This document shows positions 1 to 6,318 of a stretch of 13,075 nucleotides of DNA, piece by piece. The notes under the pieces were generated by a model. That model did no database searches and had not been told where the DNA came from. It was given only the letters and a program-made list of their open reading frames with translations. The DNA comes from Limnohabitans sp. GTDB lineage: Bacteria > Pseudomonadota > Gammaproteobacteria > Burkholderiales > Burkholderiaceae_C. The position numbers were made by a program, and so were the translations under genes. The stretch's first letter is position 1; each line of letters starts with the position of its first letter. Where the stretch lies: contig JAHECM010000259.1 of the NCBI GenBank assembly GCA_024641725.1, forward strand, positions 1 to 13,075. Direction: 5' to 3'.

Positions 1-1
1 C

Positions 2-409
2 TCTTACATCATGAATCCGCCGGGCAGTGCGCACGCACCCTTCAGCGTGGCCGGTTGCACGCTGTTTGTGAAGCTGCGCCATTTGGGGCCAGAGCAGCAA
101 GAACGCGAAGTGGTCAACACCTGCAGCGCCGACTGGTACCAGGGCATGGTGGAGGGCTTGACGGTGATGCCTCTCATGCGTCAGGGCTCAGGCTCCACGC
201 TGGTGCGCTGGCAGCCGCAGACGTATTTCAACCCTCACCGGCACTTTGGCGGCGAGGAGATTTTTGTGGTGGACGGCGTGTTTGAAGACGAACACGGCCG
301 CTACCCCCAGGGCAGCTGGATCCGAAGCCCCCACATGAGCGTGCACCAACCCTTCAGCCAAGAGGGCTGCACCATCTTCGTGAAAACCGGGCATTTGTTG
401 GACGCGTGA
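2..409 (+). CDS. ChrR-like double-cupin protein, 5' end outside the window
   Basis: This is the 3' part of a gene that begins left of the window. The frame is open from base 2, and the ATG at base 11 is internal because the residues around it (SYIMNPPGSAHAPF) match the end of a first cupin barrel. That pattern recurs at the end of the second barrel (SWIRSPHMSVHQPF, followed by a GC-T-FVK motif). The visible second cupin carries HRH and GGEE, fitting the metal-binding cupin pattern HxH-x3-E-x6-G: His76, His78, Glu82 or Glu83 and Gly89, plus a later His112, counting from base 11. Two tandem cupins of this type occur in ChrR, the zinc-dependent anti-ECF-sigma factor, and in cupin proteins annotated as ChrR-like. 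The N-terminal sigma-binding region, if any, is outside the window, so an anti-sigma role cannot be claimed. It converges with the next gene. Confidence 0.75.
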   Translation, partial: SYIMNPPGSAHAPFSVAGCTLFVKLRHLGPEQQEREVVNTCSADWYQGMVEGLTVMPLMRQGSGSTLVRWQPQTYFNPHRHFGGEEIFVVDGVFEDEHGRYPQGSWIRSPHMSVHQPFSQEGCTIFVKTGHLLDA

Positions 410-415
410 TCCGGC

Positions 416-438
416 GGTGCGCCCGTTTTGAGCGCACC
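416..438. terminator. Candidate bidirectional terminator hairpin (inverted repeat)
   Basis: GGTGCGC at 416-422 and GCGCACC at 432-438 form a perfect 7-bp GC-rich stem with a 9-base loop. It lies 6 bases after the cupin stop and 36 bases beyond the stop of the opposing ATPase gene, where a terminator serving both would sit. No proper T-tract follows on either strand, so intrinsic termination is not assured. It could simply be an RNA 3'-end stabiliser. Confidence 0.4.
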
Positions 439-474
439 TTCAGAGCCCAAGCTCCCTCAGCCCATTCAGAGCAT

Positions 475-2019
475 TCAGCGCCGTTTGCGGCTTGCGCTGC
501 CGCCCAGCAGCCCGCCCAGCACGCCGCGCACGATTTCGCGTCCGATGGACGAGCCCACGGTACGCACAGCGCTTTTGATGACCAGTTGTGCCACGCCATC
601 GTGCTGGCCACCACGCGGTCCGGTGGTGCCAAACAAAAAGTCCGACACGCTGCCCATGAGTCCGTTGTTGGCGGGGGCTTGCGCAGGCACCCCACTGGGC
701 ACACCGCCGTTGCCGGGGTTGGGGCCGGGGATGGTGCCCGCAGCGCCGTTGCCCTTGAGCACTTCGTAAGCCGATTCGCGGTCTTGCACCTGTTCGTACA
801 CCCCAGCCACCAGCGAATTGTTTTGCAGCGCTTGGCGTTGGGCGGGGGTGATGGGGCCAATTTGGCTGCCCGGGGGCAGTACAAACACGCGCTCGGTCTC
901 GCAGGGGCGGCCTTTGGCGTCCAAAAAGCTGACCAGCGCCTCGCCCACGGCCAGTTCGGTGATGGCCGCCTCGATGTCCAAGCCGGCTTTGGGGCGCATG
1001 GTTTGCGCGGTCGCTTGCACGGCTTTTTGGTCGCGCGGCGTGAAGGCGCGCAGCGCGTGCTGCACCCGGTTGCCCAGTTGGCCCAGCACGGTGTCGGGAA
1101 TGTCCAGCGGGTTTTGGGTGACAAAGTACACCCCTACGCCTTTGGAGCGCACCAATCGCACCACCAACTCGATGCGTTCCACAAGGGCTGCGGGGGCGTC
1201 TTTGAACAGCAGGTGGGCTTCGTCAAAAAAGAACACCAACTTGGGTTTGTCGGGGTCGCCAATTTCGGGCAGCTGCTCGAACAGCTCGGACAGCATCCAC
1301 AGCAAAAAGGTGGCGTACAGGCGCGGGGCATTCATCAGCTTGTCGGCCGCCAAGATGTTGAGCATGCCCAGCCCTTGCGCGTCGGTCTGCATGAAGTCTT
1401 GGATATTGAGCATGGGCTCGCCAAAAAAGCGGTCGCCGCCTTGGCTCTCGATTTGCAGCAGCCCGCGTTGGATGGCGCCGATGCTGGCGGCGCTGATGTT
1501 GCCGTACTCGGTGGTGAACTGTTTGGCGTTGTCGCCCAGGTGCTGCAGCATGGCCCGCAGGTCTTTCATGTCCAGCAGCAGCAAGTGGTTGTCGTCGGCG
1601 ATCTTGAACGCCAGGTTCAGCACCCCGGCTTGGGTCTCGTTGAGGCCCAGCATGCGCGCCAGCAGCAGCGGGCCCATGTCGCTCACGGTGGCCCGCACGG
1701 GGTGGCCTTGCTCGCCAAACACGTCCCACAAGGTGGTGGGGCAGGCCAGCGGGGCGGGCAGGGCGATGCCGCGCTCGGCCAGCACTTGGGCCAGTTTGTC
1801 GCCAATTTTGCCGCTTTGGCTGATGCCGCTCAGGTCGCCTTTGACGTCGGCCATGAAGACCGGCACGCCAAGTCGCGAGAAGCTCTCGGCCAGGGTTTGC
1901 AGGGTCACGGTTTTGCCCGTGCCGGTGGCCCCGGTGATGAGGCCGTGGCGGTTGGCCAGGGCGGGCAACAAGAAGCATTCGGTCTGGGCATTGCGCGCCA
2001 TCAAGATCGGTTCGGCCAT
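475..2019 (-). CDS. yjgR: YjgR-type (DUF853) HerA-like ATPase
   Basis: A 514-residue P-loop ATPase of the HerA/FtsK-like superfamily, close to the usual ~500 residues of YjgR/DUF853 proteins. Visible landmarks are Walker A GATGTGKT (residues 30-37), a family DVKGDLSG motif (58-65), Walker B LVFFFDEAH (261-269), a TQNPLDIP sensor-like motif (301-308) and a possible arginine-finger stretch RVQHALRAFTPRDQ (318-331). Residues 424-453 are a Gly/Pro/Asn-rich linker. They lead to a conserved C-terminal segment (478-507) with hydrophobic and Gly-Gly pairs, ending in a basic RKRR. No signal peptide is seen, so it is probably cytoplasmic. The start is supported by GGGAG (complement of 2029-2033) 9 bases upstream. 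The family's biological role is unsettled: HerA homologues pump DNA with NurA in archaea, but no nuclease partner is adjacent here. Family call firm, function unknown. Confidence 0.9.
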   Translation of the reverse strand: MAEPILMARNAQTECFLLPALANRHGLITGATGTGKTVTLQTLAESFSRLGVPVFMADVKGDLSGISQSGKIGDKLAQVLAERGIALPAPLACPTTLWDVFGEQGHPVRATVSDMGPLLLARMLGLNETQAGVLNLAFKIADDNHLLLLDMKDLRAMLQHLGDNAKQFTTEYGNISAASIGAIQRGLLQIESQGGDRFFGEPMLNIQDFMQTDAQGLGMLNILAADKLMNAPRLYATFLLWMLSELFEQLPEIGDPDKPKLVFFFDEAHLLFKDAPAALVERIELVVRLVRSKGVGVYFVTQNPLDIPDTVLGQLGNRVQHALRAFTPRDQKAVQATAQTMRPKAGLDIEAAITELAVGEALVSFLDAKGRPCETERVFVLPPGSQIGPITPAQRQALQNNSLVAGVYEQVQDRESAYEVLKGNGAAGTIPGPNPGNGGVPSGVPAQAPANNGLMGSVSDFLFGTTGPRGGQHDGVAQLVIKSAVRTVGSSIGREIVRGVLGGLLGGSASRKRR

Positions 2020-2022
2020 TTT

Positions 2023-2051
2023 TTCAAACTCCCAGCGTCAAAAAGTAAAAT
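2023..2051 (+). promoter_or_regulatory. Candidate sigma-70 promoter for yebC and downstream genes
   Basis: TTCAAA (2023-2028, 4 of 6 to TTGACA) and TAAAAT (2046-2051, 5 of 6 to TATAAT) are separated by 17 bases. Initiation would fall near 2058, giving a leader of about 30 bases that includes the AAGGA ribosome site. This is the only good promoter-like spacing found directly ahead of the yebC to rng gene run. Confidence 0.5.
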
Positions 2052-2071
2052 CTCCGGGTAGATTAAATCAA
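2044..2071 (-). promoter_or_regulatory. Candidate sigma-70 promoter for the YjgR-type ATPase
   Basis: On the minus strand, TTGATT (complement of 2066-2071) and TTTACT (complement of 2044-2049) are 16 bases apart, each 4 of 6 to consensus. It overlaps the plus-strand candidate promoter at 2023-2051, so the two could not be occupied at once. Assigned by eye only. Confidence 0.35.
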
Positions 2072-2076
2072 CAAAC

Positions 2077-2081
2077 AAGGA
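2077..2081 (+). promoter_or_regulatory. Ribosome binding site of yebC
   Basis: AAGGA lies 7 bases before the ATG at 2089 and decides the start. An earlier ATG at 2081 overlaps this site and is in another frame, so it would not be used. Confidence 0.75.
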
Positions 2082-2088
2082 TGTTCCG

Positions 2089-2814
2089 ATGGCCGGCCAC
2101 AGCAAATGGGCAAATATTCAGCACCGCAAAGGGCGTCAGGACGAAAAGCGCCAGCGCATCTGGACGCGTGTGGTGCGCGAAATCATGGTGGCCGCCCGCA
2201 CCGGTGGTGGCGACCCTGCGGCCAACCCCCGCCTTCGCTTGGCCATTGAAAAGGCCAAAGCGGCCAACATGCCCGCCGACATCGTCAAACGCAACATCGA
2301 CAAAGCCACTGGCAACCTCGAAGGCGTGAACTACGAGGAAATCCGCTACGAAGGCTATGGCATTGGCGGCGCTGCCATTGTGGTGGACACCATGACCGAC
2401 AACCGCGTGCGCACTGTGGCCGATGTGCGCCACGCCTTCAGCAAGCACGGCGGCAACTTGGGCACCGAAGGCTCGGTGGTGTTCCAGTTCAAAAACTGTG
2501 GCCAGCTGATTTTTGCGCCAGGCACCGACGAAGACAAGGTCATGGAAATCGCGCTGGACGCAGGCGCCGAGGACGTGGTGGTGGACGAGGACGGCGCGAT
2601 CGAGGTGCTCACCGCACCGGGCGACTTTGAGGCCGTCAAAATGGCGCTCGAAGCGGCGGGCCTGGTGGCCGAGTTGGCCGAAGTCACCATGCGCGCCGAA
2701 AACACCATTGCCCTGAGCGGCGACGACGGCGCACGCATGCAAAAGCTGCTGGACATCTTGGAAGACCTGGACGATGTGCAAAACGTCTTCCACAACGCCG
2801 AAATCAACGAATAA
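2089..2814 (+). CDS. yebC: YebC/PmpR/TACO1-family protein
   Basis: 241 residues, full family length. Signatures run throughout: MAGHSKWANIQHRKGRQDEKR at the N terminus, EKAKAANMPADIVKRNIDKATG (residues 54-75), the YEGYG-I-GGAAI-V block (87-98) followed by TDNRVRTVADVRHAFSKHGG (103-122), and DLDDVQNVFHN (227-236) near the end. The family was long annotated as DNA-binding transcriptional regulators (PmpR in Pseudomonas). Mitochondrial TACO1 and more recent bacterial work place it on the ribosome, helping translation through difficult sequences such as proline runs. Cytoplasmic. It is the first gene of a nine-gene co-directional run and is followed 15 bases later by purD. In many other bacteria yebC sits next to ruvC instead, so this neighbourhood gives no direct functional clue. 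Start fixed by the conserved MAGHSKW and the AAGGA site. Confidence 0.95.
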   Translation: MAGHSKWANIQHRKGRQDEKRQRIWTRVVREIMVAARTGGGDPAANPRLRLAIEKAKAANMPADIVKRNIDKATGNLEGVNYEEIRYEGYGIGGAAIVVDTMTDNRVRTVADVRHAFSKHGGNLGTEGSVVFQFKNCGQLIFAPGTDEDKVMEIALDAGAEDVVVDEDGAIEVLTAPGDFEAVKMALEAAGLVAELAEVTMRAENTIALSGDDGARMQKLLDILEDLDDVQNVFHNAEINE

Positions 2815-2829
2815 AACTGGAAAAATGGG

Positions 2830-4110
2830 ATGAAAGTCTTGGTAATCGGCGGCGGTGGCCGTGAACACGCGCTGGCCTGGAAGCTGTCGCAATCGCCCAA
2901 AGTGCAGCAGGTGTATGTGGCCCCAGGCAATGGCGGCACGGCCCGCGACAAGAACCTGATCAATGTGCCCGTGACCGACGTGCAGGCTCTGCGGGAATGG
3001 GCGCAGGCCAACCAGATTGGCCTCACGGTGGTGGGCCCCGAGGCCCCTTTGGCTGCCGGCGTGGTGGACGTGTTTCGCGCCCACGGCCTGCGCATTTTTG
3101 GCCCAACGCAGGCGGCGGCGCAGTTGGAAAGTTCCAAAGCGTTTTCCAAAGCCTTCATGGCGCGCCACCACATTCCGACCGCCGAGTTTGAAACCTTCAC
3201 CGACCCGGTGGCGGCCCACGCCTATGTGGACCGCAAGGGTGCGCCCATCGTGGTCAAAGCCGATGGCCTGGCCGCTGGCAAAGGTGTGGTGGTGGCCATG
3301 TCGCTGGCCGAGGCGCACGAGGCGATCGACTTCATGCTGCTGGACAACACGCTGGGCGTGGCGCACAACGCGGGCGGTGCGCGCGTGGTGATTGAGGAGT
3401 TTTTGCAGGGCGAGGAAGCCAGCTTCATCGTGCTGTGCGACGGCAAAAATGTGGCGGCATTGGCCACCAGCCAAGACCACAAACGCCTGCTCGATGCCGA
3501 CGAAGGTCCCAACACTGGCGGCATGGGCGCGTATTCGCCGGCCCCGGTGGTCACAGCCGAAGTGCATGCCCGCGCCATGCGTGAGGTGATCTTGCCCACC
3601 ATCCGCGGCATGGAAAAAGACGGCATCCCTTTCACCGGGTTTTTGTATGCGGGCTTGATGATCGACGCGCAAGGCCGGCTCAAGACGCTGGAGTTCAATT
3701 GCCGCATGGGCGACCCCGAGACCCAACCGATCATGATGCGGCTCAAGTCCGATTTGTTCGAGCTCATGCTGGCCGCTACGGCGCAAGGCCTGGACAAGGT
3801 CGAGCTGGAATGGGACCGCCGCGTGGCCTTGGGCGTGGTCATGGCGGCCGCCGGTTACCCCCTGAACCCTCGCAAGGGCGATGCCATCACGGGCTTGCCT
3901 GCCGACAGTCTGGACGCGATGGTGTTCCACGCGGGCACCACCGAGCAAGACGGCCGCATCGTGAGCGCTGGCGGGCGCGTCTTGTGCGTCACCGCTTTGG
4001 CCGATTCGGTCAAGCAGGCCCAGCAAAAAGCTTACGAGCTGGCGCAGGGTGTGGCGTTTGACGGCATGCAGTTTCGCCGGGACATTGGCCACCGCGCCAT
4101 CAAGCACTGA
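2830..4110 (+). CDS. purD: Phosphoribosylamine-glycine ligase (GAR synthetase)
   Basis: 426 residues, the normal length for bacterial PurD. It joins glycine to 5-phosphoribosylamine using ATP, the second step of de novo purine synthesis, in the cytoplasm. The N-terminal domain opens with MKVLVIGGGGREHALAW. The ATP-grasp core shows KADGLAAGKGVVVA (residues 143-156), the purD signature around NTGGMGAYSPAP (228-239) and the metal/ATP site EFNCRMGDPETQ (288-299). The C-terminal domain (about 330-426) has the expected AAGYP motif. All key motifs are intact. The gap from yebC is 15 bases with only a weak GGAAA site, so translation probably benefits from coupling to yebC. The next ORF starts one base after the purD stop. 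Confidence 0.97.
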   Translation: MKVLVIGGGGREHALAWKLSQSPKVQQVYVAPGNGGTARDKNLINVPVTDVQALREWAQANQIGLTVVGPEAPLAAGVVDVFRAHGLRIFGPTQAAAQLESSKAFSKAFMARHHIPTAEFETFTDPVAAHAYVDRKGAPIVVKADGLAAGKGVVVAMSLAEAHEAIDFMLLDNTLGVAHNAGGARVVIEEFLQGEEASFIVLCDGKNVAALATSQDHKRLLDADEGPNTGGMGAYSPAPVVTAEVHARAMREVILPTIRGMEKDGIPFTGFLYAGLMIDAQGRLKTLEFNCRMGDPETQPIMMRLKSDLFELMLAATAQGLDKVELEWDRRVALGVVMAAAGYPLNPRKGDAITGLPADSLDAMVFHAGTTEQDGRIVSAGGRVLCVTALADSVKQAQQKAYELAQGVAFDGMQFRRDIGHRAIKH

Positions 4111-4111
4111 C

Positions 4112-4765
4112 ATGAACACTGCCAAACACCCCGTTCAGCTCCAGGGCTCCCGCCTGGCCCTGTCGATATTGAAACTGCTGGGCTGGAAGGTCGAGTTTCG
4201 TGGCCTGCCCGCCTTGCAGGGCATGATCGTGGTCTATCCGCACACCAGCAATTGGGACTTTCCGATTGGCTTGCTGGCCAAGTGGGCGATTGGCATTCCA
4301 GCGCATTTTTGGGCCAAGGATTCGCTGTTCAAACTGCCACTCATCGGCCGCTGGATGCGCTGGGTGGGTGGTATCGCGATCAACCGCAGTGGCCCGCAAG
4401 GGCTGGTGTCGTCCATGGTGGAGGTGTACCAGCAGCACCGACAAGAGGGCCGCATGCTCTGGATGGCGGTGGCCCCCGAGGGCACGCGCAGCCTGACCAC
4501 CGGGTGGCGCAGTGGGTTTTACCAAGTGACGGTGGGCGCTCAGGTGCCGCTGGCTTTGGTGCGGTTTGACTGGGGGCGGCGCACCGTGTTTTTTGTGGAC
4601 TTTGTGGAACTCACGGGCGATGCGGACGCCGATTACGCCCGCATGGCCGAGGTTTTTGCCGGGGTCAAGGGCTGCCGCCCTGAGTTGGCTGGGCCGATTC
4701 GGCCCATGCCCAAGTCGGCAGCAAGCCCCGCCGCTGGCCGCCCAAACGCCTCCACCGAGAAATGA
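4112..4765 (+). CDS. PlsC-like 1-acyl-glycerol acyltransferase family protein
   Basis: 217 residues. It carries the acyltransferase block I motif H(x4)D as HTSNWD (His44, Asp49), a block II-like GGIAINR (86-92) and block III PEGTRS (122-127), all diagnostic of the glycerolipid acyltransferase (PlsC/LPLAT) fold. Members move an acyl chain from acyl-ACP or acyl-CoA to a lysolipid or related alcohol at the inner membrane. It is shorter than typical PlsC and has no clear N-terminal membrane anchor, only hydrophobic patches (about residues 14-24, 36-42 and 52-62). The last ~20 residues are Pro/Ala/Ser-rich and probably disordered. The ATG at 4112 is chosen because it follows the purD stop by one base (TGAcATG), implying coupling. 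An in-frame GTG at 4049 would overlap purD by 62 bases. The exact substrate is unknown, and it may not be the main PlsC. Confidence 0.85.
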   Translation: MNTAKHPVQLQGSRLALSILKLLGWKVEFRGLPALQGMIVVYPHTSNWDFPIGLLAKWAIGIPAHFWAKDSLFKLPLIGRWMRWVGGIAINRSGPQGLVSSMVEVYQQHRQEGRMLWMAVAPEGTRSLTTGWRSGFYQVTVGAQVPLALVRFDWGRRTVFFVDFVELTGDADADYARMAEVFAGVKGCRPELAGPIRPMPKSAASPAAGRPNASTEK

Positions 4766-4771
4766 CACCGC

Positions 4772-5692
4772 ATGACTGACACCATCGACATCGCCCAAGT
4801 CCGCGCCTATTTGGTCGGATTGCAAAGCCGCATCACGGGGGCGCTCAACGACTTGGACCCGACCCCTTTTGTGGTGGACGCCTGGCAAAAGCCTGCGGGC
4901 GAAAAACTGCAGGGCAGCGGCATCACCCAAATCATGGAAGGCGGCCCGGTGTTCGAGCGTGCAGGGTGTGGCTTCTCGCACGTCACAGGGCCGCAGTTGC
5001 CGCCTTCGGCCACGCAGCACCGCCCAGAGCTCTCGGGGGCGCCGTTTGAGGCCATGGGCGTGTCCTTGGTGTTCCATCCGCGCAACCCCCATGTGCCCAC
5101 GGTGCACATGAACGTGCGCATGATCGTGGCCCAGCCCGAGGGCCAAGCCCCGGTGGCTTGGTTTGGCGGTGGCATGGACTTGACGCCTTATTACGGCCAT
5201 GACGAGGACGCGGTGCATTTTCACCAGACTTGCAAGGACGCCTTGACACCGTTTGACGCGGCCTTGTACCCGCGCTTTAAGACCTGGTGCGACGAGTATT
5301 TTTGCAACAAACACCGCCAAGAGCAGCGCGGCGTGGGCGGTGTGTTTTTTGACGATTTCTCAGAGCTGGGCATGGCCCAAAGCTTGGCCATGCTGCAAAG
5401 CGTGGGCGACGCCTTTTTGACGGCCTACCTGCCCATCGTGCAGCGGCGCAAAGACACGCCTTGGACCGAGCAGCAGCGCGACTTTCAGCTCTACCGCCGG
5501 GGGCGCTACGTCGAGTTCAACCTGGTCTGGGACCGGGGCACCCACTTTGGCCTGCAGTCGGGCGGACGCACCGAATCCATCTTGCTGTCGATGCCGCCCG
5601 AGGTGCGCTGGTCTTACCAGCGGCAAGACCCCGTGGGCTCGCCCGAGGAACGCTTGCTCAGCCACTTTTTGGTGCCCAAGGACTGGGTTTGA
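4772..5692 (+). CDS. hemF: Oxygen-dependent coproporphyrinogen III oxidase
   Basis: 306 residues against 299 in E. coli HemF. It decarboxylates two propionates of coproporphyrinogen III with O2 to give protoporphyrinogen IX in haem synthesis, in the cytoplasm. Four conserved histidines are present at 102, 112, 151 and 181, a constant +6 offset from the E. coli set 96/106/145/175. The hallmark blocks GGGMDLTPYYGHDEDAVHFH (residues 132-151), GVGGVFFDDF (187-196), YVEFNLVWDRGT (246-257) and the C-terminal FLVPKDWV are all there. The start lies 6 bases after the acyltransferase stop, with only a weak GAGA upstream. The stop overlaps the proposed nadD start. Having HemF rather than only the anaerobic HemN fits a mainly aerobic or facultative lifestyle. 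Confidence 0.97.
   Translation: MTDTIDIAQVRAYLVGLQSRITGALNDLDPTPFVVDAWQKPAGEKLQGSGITQIMEGGPVFERAGCGFSHVTGPQLPPSATQHRPELSGAPFEAMGVSLVFHPRNPHVPTVHMNVRMIVAQPEGQAPVAWFGGGMDLTPYYGHDEDAVHFHQTCKDALTPFDAALYPRFKTWCDEYFCNKHRQEQRGVGGVFFDDFSELGMAQSLAMLQSVGDAFLTAYLPIVQRRKDTPWTEQQRDFQLYRRGRYVEFNLVWDRGTHFGLQSGGRTESILLSMPPEVRWSYQRQDPVGSPEERLLSHFLVPKDWV
5678..5682 (+). promoter_or_regulatory. Ribosome binding site setting the nadD TTG start
   Basis: AAGGA inside the last hemF codons sits 6 bases before the TTG at 5689. No in-frame ATG or GTG lies at a suitable place, so this site is the main support for the TTG start. Confidence 0.65.
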
Positions 5693-6318
5693 GCCAGCGC
5701 AGACGCATCGGTGTGTTTGGGGGGGCGTTTGACCCGCCGCACTTGGCACACATGGCCTTGGTCGAATGTGCGCTGGCCCAATGTCACTTGGACGAGGTGC
5801 GTGTTGTGCCCACCGGCCAGGCTTGGCACAAAAGCCGCGACTTGAGTGCGGCCCCGCACCGTTTGGCCATGACGCGCCTGGCCTTTGCGCACCTGCCCCA
5901 GGTGGTGGTGGACGAGCGCGAAATCCTCCGCACAGGCCCCAGCTTCACGGTGGACACGCTGCTGGAGCTGTCCGCCGAGCAGCCCGGTGCTGCGCTGTAT
6001 TTGTTGATCGGCGATGACCAGCGCCGCTCGCTGCCCAGTTGGCACCGGCTGGGCGACATTGACCGGCTGGCTATAATCTGCGCCGCAGACCGTGACCCCG
6101 GCATCGGGGCCTGGCCCAGCGCCAAACAGCCTGTCACTCCCGAAATTTCTCCCGAAGCCCTTGCGGCCCGGATTCGGCCCCTCCACATGCCCTTGATGCC
6201 TTTGAGCGCCTCGGACATCCGCCAACGCCTTGCACAAGGTCAGCCTGTTTCAGGGCTGGTGCCTGCTGCGGTGGAACGCTATATTCACGAACACCACCTC
6301 TACAGGCCCGCCCCATGA
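5689..6318 (+). CDS. nadD: Nicotinate-nucleotide adenylyltransferase
   Basis: 209 residues from a proposed TTG start, close to the 213 of E. coli NadD. It adenylates nicotinate mononucleotide to deamido-NAD, the penultimate step of NAD synthesis. The nucleotidyltransferase motif is GGAFDPPHLAH (residues 11-21, with His18 and His21). PSFTVDTLLEL follows (84-94), then the LYLLIGDDQRRSLPSWHRL block (103-121) and SASDIR (173-178), the equivalent of the usual S-S-T-x-I-R. The frame is open far upstream through hemF, but the conserved protein starts just before RRRIGVFGG. The TTG overlaps the hemF stop as TTGA and has AAGGA 6 bases upstream. The 3' end overlaps rsfS as ATGA. Both junctions suggest translational coupling. 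Identity is firm; the exact start is inferred. Confidence 0.93.
   Translation: MSQRRRIGVFGGAFDPPHLAHMALVECALAQCHLDEVRVVPTGQAWHKSRDLSAAPHRLAMTRLAFAHLPQVVVDEREILRTGPSFTVDTLLELSAEQPGAALYLLIGDDQRRSLPSWHRLGDIDRLAIICAADRDPGIGAWPSAKQPVTPEISPEALAARIRPLHMPLMPLSASDIRQRLAQGQPVSGLVPAAVERYIHEHHLYRPAP

Noticed and set aside
406..2061. A 551-codon plus-strand frame opposite the ATPase gene
   Set aside because: Low-information Gly/Gln/His-rich translation with no family signature, while the minus-strand product has full Walker motifs.
2825..2833. A two-codon frame (ATG GGA TGA) overlapping the purD start
   Set aside because: Its ATG lies 1-2 bases from the only weak ribosome site, so it is unlikely to be translated, and such short frames arise by chance.
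2068..4125. A 685-codon open frame on the minus strand opposite yebC and purD
   Set aside because: Its sequence is His/Arg/Gly/Val-rich with no recognisable fold or motif, and it mirrors two strongly conserved genes. Long antisense frames are expected in GC-rich coding DNA.
4100..5320. A 406-codon minus-strand frame across the acyltransferase and hemF
   Set aside because: Antisense to two well-supported genes; composition typical of a shadow frame.
5461..5688. Upstream extension of the nadD frame through the 3' part of hemF
   Set aside because: The extra 76 residues are unlike any NadD N terminus and fully overlap conserved HemF coding sequence.
6059..6077. TTGACC plus TATAAT read as a complete sigma-70 promoter
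   Set aside because: The hexamers are only 7 bases apart; 16-18 are needed. Kept only as a lone -10 candidate.
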